Shown here in pieces: positions 8,220 to 16,017 of a DNA stretch of 64,000 nt (the first letter of the stretch is position 1; each line of letters starts with the position of its first letter). The position numbers were made by a program, and so were the translations under genes. Source of the DNA: Nocardioides dokdonensis FR1436 (GTDB taxonomy: Bacteria > Actinomycetota > Actinomycetes > Propionibacteriales > Nocardioidaceae); the NCBI RefSeq assembly GCF_001653335.1, contig NZ_CP015079.1, positions 2,604,001-2,668,000 on the forward strand, written 5' to 3'. The notes under the pieces were generated by a model that did not search any database, was not told the DNA's origin, and saw only the letters and a program-made list of their open reading frames with translations.

Positions 8220-10436
8220 GTGGTGATCTCGATGGACTCGCCCGTCGAGAGCGTGCTCGGCGACACCCGGACGAAGGTCGACAAGATCGTCAAGGGCCTG
8301 CGGCTGCGCACGGTCGGCGACCTCGTGCACCACCTGCCGCGGCGCTACGTGCAGACCGGCGAGCTGACGACGGTCGACTCGCTGCAGGACGGCGAGCTGC
8401 TCACCGTGGTCGGACAGATCGGGGAGACCCGACGCTTCGAGTACACCGACCGGCGCACCGGCCGCACGGCGTACCGCGTCGACACGGTGCTGCGCACCGA
8501 CGGGCCCAGCCTGCGGATGTCGTTCTTCGCCAAGAAGGCGCACATGGCCGACTGGCACGTGCGCCGCCTGCCGACCGGTCGGCGGGGCATCTTCCAGGGC
8601 AAGGTCGGGCGCTTCCGCGACGAGTGGCAGCTGACCAACCCGCAGATGGTGCTGATGGGCACCGAGGGCGAGGACTCCGCCCAGCTCTCCCTGGAGACGC
8701 TCGGCGACCTCTACCCGATCTACCCGCTCACCAAGGGCGTCGACACCTGGGACCTCCAGCGCGCGATCACCTTCGCGCTGACCGTGCTCGACGAGGTGCC
8801 CGAGCTGCTGCCGGAGGCGGTGCGTGCCGAGGCCGGGCTGGTCGACGCCGGCACCGCCCTGCAGTGGGTGCACCACCCCCTGGACCACGCCCAGGTGACC
8901 CGGGCGCTGCAGCGGCTGCGCTTCGACGAGGCGATCGTGACCCAGCTGGTGCTGGCCCGGCGGCGGCGGGCGCTGGCCGCGCTGGGCGCCCGGCCGCGGA
9001 CCGGACGCAGCGGGGGACTGCTCGACGCCTTCGCTGCCCGCCTGCCCTTCGAGCTGACCGGCGGGCAGCGCGAGGTGGGGGCCGAGATCGAGGACGACCT
9101 CGACCGCGACCGGCCGATGAACCGGCTGCTGCAGGGCGAGGTGGGCTCCGGCAAGACGCTCGTCGCGCTGCGCGCCATGCTCCGGGTGGTCGACTCCGGC
9201 GCCCAGGCAGCCCTGCTGGCGCCCACGGAGGTGCTCGCCCAGCAGCACCACCGCTCGATCACCGCCCTGCTCGGGGACCTCGCCGCGGGCGGGCTCCTCG
9301 GCGGTGCCGACGAGGCCACCGCCGTCGAGCTGCTGACCGGCTCGATGGGGCGCACCCAGCGCCGCGGCCCGCTCTCGCGCCTCGCCTCCGGCGAGGCGGG
9401 CATCGTCATCGGCACCCACGCACTGCTCGAGGAGGCCGTCTCCTTCGCCGATCTCGGGCTGGTCGTGGTCGACGAGCAGCACCGCTTCGGCGTCGAGCAG
9501 CGCGCCGCGCTGACCGACAAGGCCGGGACGCCCCCGCACGTGCTCGTGATGACGGCCACCCCGATCCCGCGCACCGTGGCCATGACGGTCTTCGGCGACC
9601 TCGAGGTGTCCACCCTGACCGAGCTGCCGGCCGGGCGGGCGCCCATCCAGACCACCGTGGTGCCGCTGGCCGATGCGCCGCGCTGGATCGACCGGGTCTG
9701 GCAGCGGGTGCGCGAGGAGGTCGAGCGCGGGCACCAGGTCTACGTCGTGTGCCCGCGCATCTCCGGGGACGAGCCGGAGGCCGGCGACGGCGCCGACGCA
9801 CCCGACGACGACGCGCCGGACCGGCCCCTGGCCGCCGTCGAGGAGGTGGTCGAGGAGCTGCGCGAGGGACCGCTGACGGGCCTGCGGGTGGCGGTGCTGC
9901 ACGGGCGGCTGCCCGCGGACCAGAAGGACGCCACGATGCGGGCCTTCACCGCCGGCGACGTCGACGTGCTGGTCTCCACCACGGTGATCGAGGTCGGGGT
10001 GGACGTGGCGAACGCCACCACGATGGTGCTCCTCGACGCCGACCGCTTCGGCGTCTCCCAGCTGCACCAGCTGCGCGGGCGGGTCGGTCGGGGCGGACTG
10101 CCGGGACTGTGCCTGCTGGTCTCCCACGCCGAGGTCGGCAGCCCCGCCCGGGGCCGGTTGGAGGCGGTCGCGGCCACCACCGACGGCTTCGAGCTCAGCC
10201 GGGTGGACCTCGAGCAGCGTCGCGAGGGCGACGTGCTCGGAGCCCACCAGTCCGGCTACTACTCGAGCCTGCGGACCCTGCGGGTGCTGCGCGACGAGGA
10301 GACGATCCTCGCGGCGCGTCGCGTCGGCGTCGACCTGCTCGAGCACGACCCGGACCTGCTCGGCGCCCCGCTGCTCGCGGCGGCCGTCGACGAGATGGAA
10401 CGGTCCGTGGCGGGCGAGTTCGTCGACCGCTCCTAG
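8220..10436 (+). CDS. recG: ATP-dependent DNA helicase RecG
   Basis: Remodels stalled forks and Holliday junctions. The 738-residue protein has an N-terminal wedge/OB region, then the helicase core: Walker A LLQGEVGSGKTLVALRA, LLAPTEVLAQQHH, the DEXH box VVDEQHRFGVEQR, MTATPIPRTVAMT, VSTTVIEVGVDV and the C-terminal QLRGRVGRGG. Three in-frame starts exist (GTG 8220, GTG 8223, ATG 8232); 8220 is chosen because AGGAGGT at 8204-8210 is correctly spaced only for it. A 50-residue acidic insert (GDGADAPDDDAPD) in the second helicase lobe is lineage-specific. Confidence 0.95.
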   Translation: MVISMDSPVESVLGDTRTKVDKIVKGLRLRTVGDLVHHLPRRYVQTGELTTVDSLQDGELLTVVGQIGETRRFEYTDRRTGRTAYRVDTVLRTDGPSLRMSFFAKKAHMADWHVRRLPTGRRGIFQGKVGRFRDEWQLTNPQMVLMGTEGEDSAQLSLETLGDLYPIYPLTKGVDTWDLQRAITFALTVLDEVPELLPEAVRAEAGLVDAGTALQWVHHPLDHAQVTRALQRLRFDEAIVTQLVLARRRRALAALGARPRTGRSGGLLDAFAARLPFELTGGQREVGAEIEDDLDRDRPMNRLLQGEVGSGKTLVALRAMLRVVDSGAQAALLAPTEVLAQQHHRSITALLGDLAAGGLLGGADEATAVELLTGSMGRTQRRGPLSRLASGEAGIVIGTHALLEEAVSFADLGLVVVDEQHRFGVEQRAALTDKAGTPPHVLVMTATPIPRTVAMTVFGDLEVSTLTELPAGRAPIQTTVVPLADAPRWIDRVWQRVREEVERGHQVYVVCPRISGDEPEAGDGADAPDDDAPDRPLAAVEEVVEELREGPLTGLRVAVLHGRLPADQKDATMRAFTAGDVDVLVSTTVIEVGVDVANATTMVLLDADRFGVSQLHQLRGRVGRGGLPGLCLLVSHAEVGSPARGRLEAVAATTDGFELSRVDLEQRREGDVLGAHQSGYYSSLRTLRVLRDEETILAARRVGVDLLEHDPDLLGAPLLAAAVDEMERSVAGEFVDRS

Positions 10437-10439
10437 GAT
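10434..10439 (+). promoter_or_regulatory. Candidate -10 box for rsmD
   Basis: TAGGAT overlaps the recG stop codon and lies 8 bases before the rsmD ATG. It could make a separate leaderless rsmD-coaD transcript. Confidence 0.35.
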
Positions 10440-10447
10440 CGGACCCC

Positions 10448-11056
10448 ATGACCCGCATCATCGGCGGCAGCGCCGGCGGCCGCCGCCTGGCCACCCCGCC
10501 CGGCACCGCCACCCGTCCCACGTCCGACCGGGTCCGCGAGGCGCTGTTCTCGTCCCTCGAGGCGACGTTCGGCCCCTTCGCGGGCCTGCGCTTCCTCGAC
10601 CTGTACGCCGGCTCCGGCGCGATCGGGCTCGAGGCACTCTCCCGCGGTGCCGAGGCCGCCACCCTCGTCGAGTCCGACCGGGACGCCGCAGCGCTGATCG
10701 CGAGCAACGCCCGCACCCTGGGCCTCCTCAGCGCCCAGGTCCTCGCCGCCCCGGTCGCCTCGACGCTCGCCCGTCCCGCGGCGGCGGCGTACGACGTCGT
10801 GTTCAGCGATCCGCCCTACCCGCTGGGCGAGGAGGAGCTCGACGCCGACCTCGCGGCCCTGGCGGGCAACGGCTGGTTGGCCCCCGATGCGCTGGTCGTC
10901 GTCGAGCGATCGCGACGCAGCCCGGAGCCCGGGTTCCCCGCCGGGTTCGTCGAGGTCCGCTCGCGCAAGTACGGTGAGACGATCCTGTGGTCGGCCCACG
11001 CACCCGTGGCAGCACCGACCGCACCACCACCAGCACCGGAAGCAGGGGAGCGTTGA
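10448..11056 (+). CDS. rsmD: 16S rRNA (guanine(966)-N(2))-methyltransferase
   Basis: SAM-dependent methyltransferase acting on G966 of 16S rRNA. The 202-residue protein starts MTRIIGGSAGGRRLATPPG, a typical RsmD N-terminus, then has the SAM-binding FLDLYAGSGAIGLEALSRGA and the catalytic SDPPYPLG. The Pro/Ala tail is low complexity. Its stop overlaps the coaD start as TGATG, a near-universal pairing in actinobacteria. Confidence 0.93.
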   Translation: MTRIIGGSAGGRRLATPPGTATRPTSDRVREALFSSLEATFGPFAGLRFLDLYAGSGAIGLEALSRGAEAATLVESDRDAAALIASNARTLGLLSAQVLAAPVASTLARPAAAAYDVVFSDPPYPLGEEELDADLAALAGNGWLAPDALVVVERSRRSPEPGFPAGFVEVRSRKYGETILWSAHAPVAAPTAPPPAPEAGER

Positions 11057-11541
11057 TGCGTCGAGCCGTCTGCCCGGGGTCCTTCGACCCCGTCACCAAC
11101 GGGCACATCGACATCGTCGCGCGAGCCGCCTCGCTCTTCGACGAGGTCGTCGTCGCCGTCGGGGTGAACAGCTCCAAGAACCGGATGTTCAGCGCCGAGG
11201 AGCGGATCGCGATGCTGACCGAGGCCTGCGCCGACTTCGACAACGTCCGCGTCGACCACTTCAAGGGCCTGCTGACCGACTACTGCTCCGCGAACGGCAT
11301 CCACGCCATCGTCAAGGGACTGCGCGCGGTCAGCGACTTCGACTACGAGCTCCAGATGGCGCAGATGAACTCCTCGCTCACCGACGTCGAGACCGTCTTC
11401 GTGCCCACGAGCCCCGAGTACTCGTTCCTGGCCTCCAGCCTGGTCAAGGAGGTCGCGACCTTCGGCGGCGACGTCTCCTCGCTGGTGCCCGACTTCGTGC
11501 ACTCCCGCCTCACCGCCCGCATCGCGGAGCAGCGCGGATGA
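11056..11541 (+). CDS. coaD: Pantetheine-phosphate adenylyltransferase
   Basis: Fourth step of coenzyme A synthesis: transfers AMP to 4'-phosphopantetheine. The 161-residue protein shows the nucleotidyltransferase signature GSFDPVTNGHID (T/HxGH region at about 14-17), VGVNSSKN, VKGLRAVSDFDYE and YSFLASSLVKEVA. ATG 11056 overlaps the rsmD stop. Confidence 0.96.
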   Translation: MRRAVCPGSFDPVTNGHIDIVARAASLFDEVVVAVGVNSSKNRMFSAEERIAMLTEACADFDNVRVDHFKGLLTDYCSANGIHAIVKGLRAVSDFDYELQMAQMNSSLTDVETVFVPTSPEYSFLASSLVKEVATFGGDVSSLVPDFVHSRLTARIAEQRG

Positions 11542-11553
11542 CCCGGGGCGCGC

Positions 11554-11586
11554 GTTTTGCTCCCCTGTTCACCCGAGGGATACGAT
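11554..11586 (+). promoter_or_regulatory. Promoter of the DUF177-rpmF unit (GTTTTG-N21-TACGAT)
   Basis: GTTTTG at 11554-11559 and TACGAT at 11581-11586 are separated by exactly 21 bases, the spacing found before the other ribosomal-protein units here. Predicted start near 11593 leaves a leader of about 10 bases before GTG 11603. Confidence 0.55.
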
Positions 11587-11602
11587 TCCCGCTGTTCTGT
11601 TC

Positions 11603-12181
11603 GTGCCCGGACCCGGAAGTGATCCCCTGACCAGCCTGGACCCGAGAGCGCCGCTCGTGATCGACACCCGCGAGCTCGGTCGCCAACCCGGGTCCCAGCG
11701 TGAGGTGACGCTGTCGGTGCCGGCACCGGCAGATCTGGGTATCGACGTCCTCAGTGTCCCCGAGGGTGCGCAGGTCGAGCTTGACCTGCGTCTCGAGGCG
11801 GTCCTGGAGGGAGTCCTGGTCACGGGAACGGCGCGAGCCGGGCTCGTCGGCGAGTGCGCACGGTGCTTGGAACCTCTCCACGAGGACCTCGAGGTGGGAT
11901 TCCAGGAGCTGTACGTCTACGCCGAGCACCAGACGCCGCACGACGAGGACGACGAGGTCAGCCGGCTCGAGGACGACCTGGTCGACCTGGAGCCACAGCT
12001 GAGGGATGCAGTGGTGCTGGGACTGCCGTTCCAGCCCCTGTGCACCGAGGACTGCCCCGGCCTGTGCCCCGAGTGCGGGGCACGTCTTGCCGAGGACCCA
12101 GAGCACGCGCACGACGACCCGATCGACCCGCGCTGGGCCGGACTGGTCGCACTGGCCCAGGACGACCCGCCCGAGAAGTAG
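11603..12181 (+). CDS. DUF177 (YceD-like) protein linked to 23S rRNA and L32
   Basis: A 192-residue acidic protein of the DUF177/YceD family, which in other bacteria and plastids is tied to 23S rRNA accumulation. It contains LVIDTRELGRQPGS near the start, then CARCLEPLHEDLEVGF and a zinc-type CTEDCPGLCPECG. GTG 11603 is the likely start; a downstream GTG at 11658 would cut into the conserved DTREL segment. rpmF follows after 79 bases, the standard yceD-rpmF pairing. Confidence 0.88.
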   Translation: MPGPGSDPLTSLDPRAPLVIDTRELGRQPGSQREVTLSVPAPADLGIDVLSVPEGAQVELDLRLEAVLEGVLVTGTARAGLVGECARCLEPLHEDLEVGFQELYVYAEHQTPHDEDDEVSRLEDDLVDLEPQLRDAVVLGLPFQPLCTEDCPGLCPECGARLAEDPEHAHDDPIDPRWAGLVALAQDDPPEK

Positions 12182-12260
12182 CGGTCCGAACACGCAGGAC
12201 CACCCAGCAAGACCACCCCAGGCCGGGGAGATCACCCGGCCTCGCAACGAGGAGAAAACA

Positions 12261-12446
12261 GTGGCTGTCCCGAAGCGGAAGATGTCGCGCAGCAACACCC
12301 GTCACCGTCGCTCGGCCTGGAAGGCCGTCGCCCCGACCCTGGTGACCTGCGCGAACCCCGCGTGCCTCGCCAAGCACCTCCCGCACCGCGCGTGCGGGTC
12401 GTGCGGCCAGTACGGCGCCAAGGCGGCGCGTCGTCAGGTCCTCTGA
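12261..12446 (+). CDS. rpmF: 50S ribosomal protein bL32
   Basis: A 61-residue basic protein starting [20 protein letters not shown], with four cysteines (CANPAC, CGSCG) forming the L32 zinc ribbon. GTG 12261 has GAGGAG seven bases upstream. It is followed almost directly by rnc. Confidence 0.96.
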   Translation: MAVPKRKMSRSNTRHRRSAWKAVAPTLVTCANPACLAKHLPHRACGSCGQYGAKAARRQVL

Positions 12447-12459
12447 GACTCTCAGTGCC

Positions 12460-13236
12460 CTGAACGACTACGCCGAGCTGCGTGCAGCGCTCGGGGATCC
12501 TGTCCTGGACCCCGGGCTGCTGGACCGCGCCCTGACGCACCGGTCCTTCGCCTACGAGAACGGCGGCCTGCCGACCAACGAGCGCCTGGAGTTCCTGGGT
12601 GACTCGGTGCTCGGTCTCGTCGTGACCGAGGCGTTGTACCGGACCCACCCGGACCTCTCCGAGGGTCGGTTGGCGAAGCTGCGGGCCGCGGTCGTCAACG
12701 CGCGCGCCCTGGCCGAGGTCGGGCGCGCCATCAGGCTCGGCGAGCACGTCAAGCTCGGTCGCGGCGAGGAGAGCACCGGGGGGCGCAACAAGGCCTCCAT
12801 CCTCTCCGACACCGTCGAGGCGGTCATCGGCGCCGTGCACCTCTCCGGTGGCGGCATCGACACCTCCTCCGCCGTGGTGCACCGCCTCTTCGACCCGCTC
12901 ATCGAGGCCGCCTCCGCGATGGGCGCCGGGCTGGACTGGAAGACGTCGCTGCAGGAGCTCTCCGCCGAGCACGCCCTCGGTGTGCCGGAGTACGTCATCG
13001 CCGACACCGGTCCGGACCACCAGAAGACCTTCACCGCACAGGTCCGGGTCGGGGACCGGCTCTACGGCAACGGCACCGGCCGCTCCAAGAAGGAGGCCGA
13101 GCAGGCCGCCGCGGAGACGGCGTACGGCGAGATCGCGTCCCAGCTCGGGGTCACCGACCCGGCCGAGACCGCCGCCGAGGCGGCCGCCGGCAACGCCGCG
13201 GCCGGCAAGTCCGGCACCGGACCCAGCGGCTCCTAG
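12460..13236 (+). CDS. rnc: Ribonuclease III
   Basis: Double-strand-specific endonuclease for rRNA and mRNA processing. The catalytic domain has [16 protein letters not shown], with Glu41, Glu44 and Asp48 matching the metal ligands, and DTVEAVIGA carrying the last Glu. The dsRNA-binding domain follows ([15 protein letters not shown] through [17 protein letters not shown]), and an Ala/Gly-rich tail closes the 258 residues. No ATG, GTG or TTG lies upstream of the conserved N-terminus in this frame. CTG 12460, giving [12 protein letters not shown], is the only near-cognate start at the expected place and has no good ribosome site. Confidence 0.92.
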   Translation: MNDYAELRAALGDPVLDPGLLDRALTHRSFAYENGGLPTNERLEFLGDSVLGLVVTEALYRTHPDLSEGRLAKLRAAVVNARALAEVGRAIRLGEHVKLGRGEESTGGRNKASILSDTVEAVIGAVHLSGGGIDTSSAVVHRLFDPLIEAASAMGAGLDWKTSLQELSAEHALGVPEYVIADTGPDHQKTFTAQVRVGDRLYGNGTGRSKKEAEQAAAETAYGEIASQLGVTDPAETAAEAAAGNAAAGKSGTGPSGS

Positions 13237-13243
13237 GCCCCGC

Positions 13244-14131
13244 GTGCCCGAGCTCCCCGAGGTCGAGGTCGTCCGCGCCGGTCTCGAGCGCCACGTCGTG
13301 GGCGCCCGCGTCGTCGGCGTCGACGTGCTGCACCCCCGTCCGCTGCGCCGCGACGCCCGCGGGCCCGAGGGGTTCGCCGCAGCCCTCACCGGGCGCACCA
13401 TCGCCGGGGCCCGGCGCCGGGGCAAGTACCTCTGGCTGCCGCTCGACGACGGTGACGCCCTGCTGGCCCACCTCGGGATGAGCGGACAGATGCTCGTCCA
13501 GCCCGGCGACGCCGTGCCCGAGAAGCACCTCCGGGTGCGGCTGCGCCTCGAGGGCGCGGCGGACGCCCGCAACCTGCACTTCGTCGACCAGCGGATGTTC
13601 GGCGGCCTCTCCCTGTCCGAGGGCGGCGCCGCGCTGCCGGCCGAGATCGCCCACATCGCCCGGGATCCCCTCGACCCCGACTTCGACGAGGACGAGTTCG
13701 CGGCACGGGTGCGCCGCCGCGCGTCCGGCATCAAGCGCCAGCTGCTCGACCAGAACCTGGTCTCGGGCGTCGGCAACATCTACGCCGACGAGGCGCTGTG
13801 GCGCGCCGGCATCCACGGCGAGCGCCCGGGGGAGCGGTTGACCCGGACGCAGGTCCTGGCCCTGCTCGGGCACGCCCGCGAGGTGATGACCGACGCGCTG
13901 GCGCAGGGCGGCACCTCCTTCGACGCGCTCTACGTCAACGTCAACGGCGAGTCGGGGTACTTCGACCGCTCGTTGCACGCCTACGGCCGCGCCGACGAGC
14001 CCTGCGACCGGTGCGGGACCGCCATCCGTCGGGTGCCCTTCATGAACCGTTCGTCCTACTTCTGCCCGGCCTGCCAGCCGGTGCCGCGACGTCGCCGGGT
14101 GATGACGGCGGGGACCGCACCGCTCGATTGA
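13244..14131 (+). CDS. mutM: Formamidopyrimidine-DNA glycosylase
   Basis: Base-excision repair of 8-oxoguanine and formamidopyrimidines. GTG 13244 gives the essential N-terminal [10 protein letters not shown], whose Pro is the catalytic nucleophile after Met removal. [24 protein letters not shown] and the C-terminal zinc finger CDRCG...CPACQP complete the 295-residue protein. It follows rnc by seven bases, as is usual in actinobacteria. Confidence 0.95.
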   Translation: MPELPEVEVVRAGLERHVVGARVVGVDVLHPRPLRRDARGPEGFAAALTGRTIAGARRRGKYLWLPLDDGDALLAHLGMSGQMLVQPGDAVPEKHLRVRLRLEGAADARNLHFVDQRMFGGLSLSEGGAALPAEIAHIARDPLDPDFDEDEFAARVRRRASGIKRQLLDQNLVSGVGNIYADEALWRAGIHGERPGERLTRTQVLALLGHAREVMTDALAQGGTSFDALYVNVNGESGYFDRSLHAYGRADEPCDRCGTAIRRVPFMNRSSYFCPACQPVPRRRRVMTAGTAPLD

Positions 14132-14220
14132 CCCCCCGGGCCACCGGTGGGACTCTTGAAGATGGTCCGCATGGCCGGACCCGCCCCCATCGCACGCCCC
14201 CACTCCGAAAGGTCCACCCC

Positions 14221-14427
14221 ATGGCCAAGGCGCTGATCGGCTACCGCAGCAGCGACCTGTTCGACCCGCACCTGGCGACCGACAACGCGCGGCTGCGCGC
14301 CCGTGTCGGTGAGCTGGAGGCTCTCGTGCTGAGCCTGTGCTCCGAGAACGACCGGCTGAGCGCCCAGGTCGCCGAGCACGGGCTGCGCGAGGAGATGCAG
14401 GACCTGTCGGAGATGCAGCCGGCCTGA
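14221..14427 (+). CDS. Small coiled-coil hypothetical protein
   Basis: A 68-residue protein beginning MAKALIGYRSSDLFDPHLAT, with a central heptad-like helix (NARLRARVGELEALVLSLCS) and an acidic end. ATG 14221 is preceded by a weak AAAGG. I do not recognise a named family; the intact frame and typical codon use support a real gene. Dimerisation through the coiled coil is inference. It lies between mutM and the LVIVD protein, where many relatives have smc next. Confidence 0.6.
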   Translation: MAKALIGYRSSDLFDPHLATDNARLRARVGELEALVLSLCSENDRLSAQVAEHGLREEMQDLSEMQPA

Positions 14428-14466
14428 GCCTGCGTGACCCCGGCGGTCACGTGTCGTTGGGACGGC

Positions 14467-15984
14467 ATGACCCGTCGTCCTCGTCATCTGCCCGTCGCGC
14501 TCGCTGCAGCAGCCGTCGCGCTCACCACGATCGGGCTCGCGGCACCTGCGGGTGCCGCCGACAGCGACGAGGTGCGCGAGCAGATGCGCGAGCGGGCGGC
14601 CCAGCAGCCGGGGACCACCGCCTCGCTGGTCTCCAGCGACAACATCGCGCAGGTCTCCACGAACCCCACCCAGGTCGGGATCTCGGGCTGCTTCACCTCG
14701 ACGGCGCCCCTCTTCGTCACCAGCGGCCTGGACACCCTGCGCGTCTTCGACGTCTCCGACGCCGCGAGCCCCGCCCTGACCGGGGTGCTGCCCAGCGTGA
14801 TGTTCGAGAACGAGGCGATGAACTGCGGCGAGCGGCGCACCAGCAGCGGCACCCGTCGGTTCGCGCTGATCGGGGTCGACCTCGTGCAGGCCTCGCCCGA
14901 CGACATCGAGCACGTCAACGTCGGTGGCGGCGAGCTCGTCGTGGTCGAGGTGACGGATCCCTCGGCGCCCACCGTGCTCTCGCGTGCCCCCGGCACGACC
15001 AGCACCCACACCGTCGCCTGCATCGACGACACCAACTGCCGCTACGCCTACTCCGCGGGCGGCCGCTCGACGTTCTCGATCTTCGACCTGCGCGACCTGG
15101 AGAACCCGGTCGAGGTCGATGCCGACCGCTCCACGCCCGGGGTGCAGCCCTTCGAGACGCCCACCGGCGGGCACAAGTGGAACTTCGACGACGCCGGCAT
15201 CGGCACCCACACCGGGTGGAACGGCGCGTCCATGTGGGACGTCTCCAAGCCCCGTCGCCCCCGTGTCCTGACCACCACCGGTGAGGCCGGGCAGGGCGTC
15301 GACCCCGACCACGAGGGCTGGAACGACTTCATCCTCCACAACTCCTACCGCCCGCACGCGAACCGGTTCAAGCCCGGGCGCAAGCCCTCACTGCGCCGCG
15401 GCAACGTGCTGCTGGTGACCGAGGAGGACTACGAGCAGACCGACTGCAGCCAGGCGGGCTCCTTCCAGACCTGGTGGGTCAAGAAGCTCAACGGCAAGCC
15501 CGGCAAGATCGTGCCGCTGGACAAGGTCGAGCTCTCCGACCTCGGCACGTTCCCGCTCCCGCGCGGCGCGTTCTGCTCCTCGCACTGGTTCGACTACCGC
15601 TCCGGCGGACTGGTGGCGGCCGGCTTCTACGGCGGCGGCACCCAGGTGCTCGACGTCAGCGACCCCCGCCGCATCCGTACCCACGCCCACGCGGTGTGGG
15701 GCCTCTCGGAGGTCTGGGACTCCATGTGGGTGCCGGTCTTCGACGCCCAGGGCCGCCGGACCTCGAAGCGCACCAACCTCGTCTACAGCATCGACCTGGT
15801 GCGCGGCCTCGACGTGTACGCCGTCGACGTGCCCGGTGACGGTCGTGGCGCCGAGCCGCCGGCCGACGCCCTCGCCCCCGTGTCGGCCTCCGACCGGGCC
15901 GCGGCCAGTGCGTTGCCGCTGGGGTTGGTCGGGGTCGCGATGGCCGGCGCGCTCCTCCTGCGGCGCCGGCGCGCCCAGGGGTAG
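14467..15984 (+). CDS. Secreted LVIVD-repeat protein with C-terminal membrane anchor
   Basis: A 505-residue exported protein. Residues 1-33 are a Sec signal (MTRRPRHLPVALAAAAVAL, cleavage near APAGAA). The body has LVIVD-type beta-propeller blades, for example LRVFDVSDAASPALTG, LVVVEVTDPSAPTVLS and TQVLDVSDPRRIRTHA. The end has a hydrophobic segment (LPLGLVGVAMAGALLL) and a basic RRRRAQG tail, an anchor resembling but not matching an LPXTG signal. The function is unknown; such propellers usually bind partners on the cell surface. ATG 14467 is preferred to 14434 because the signal peptide starts there. Confidence 0.75.
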   Translation: MTRRPRHLPVALAAAAVALTTIGLAAPAGAADSDEVREQMRERAAQQPGTTASLVSSDNIAQVSTNPTQVGISGCFTSTAPLFVTSGLDTLRVFDVSDAASPALTGVLPSVMFENEAMNCGERRTSSGTRRFALIGVDLVQASPDDIEHVNVGGGELVVVEVTDPSAPTVLSRAPGTTSTHTVACIDDTNCRYAYSAGGRSTFSIFDLRDLENPVEVDADRSTPGVQPFETPTGGHKWNFDDAGIGTHTGWNGASMWDVSKPRRPRVLTTTGEAGQGVDPDHEGWNDFILHNSYRPHANRFKPGRKPSLRRGNVLLVTEEDYEQTDCSQAGSFQTWWVKKLNGKPGKIVPLDKVELSDLGTFPLPRGAFCSSHWFDYRSGGLVAAGFYGGGTQVLDVSDPRRIRTHAHAVWGLSEVWDSMWVPVFDAQGRRTSKRTNLVYSIDLVRGLDVYAVDVPGDGRGAEPPADALAPVSASDRAAASALPLGLVGVAMAGALLLRRRRAQG

Positions 15985-16017
15985 CCTGAGCCCCTCCGCG
16001 GCGGAAGGGCGCCAGCC

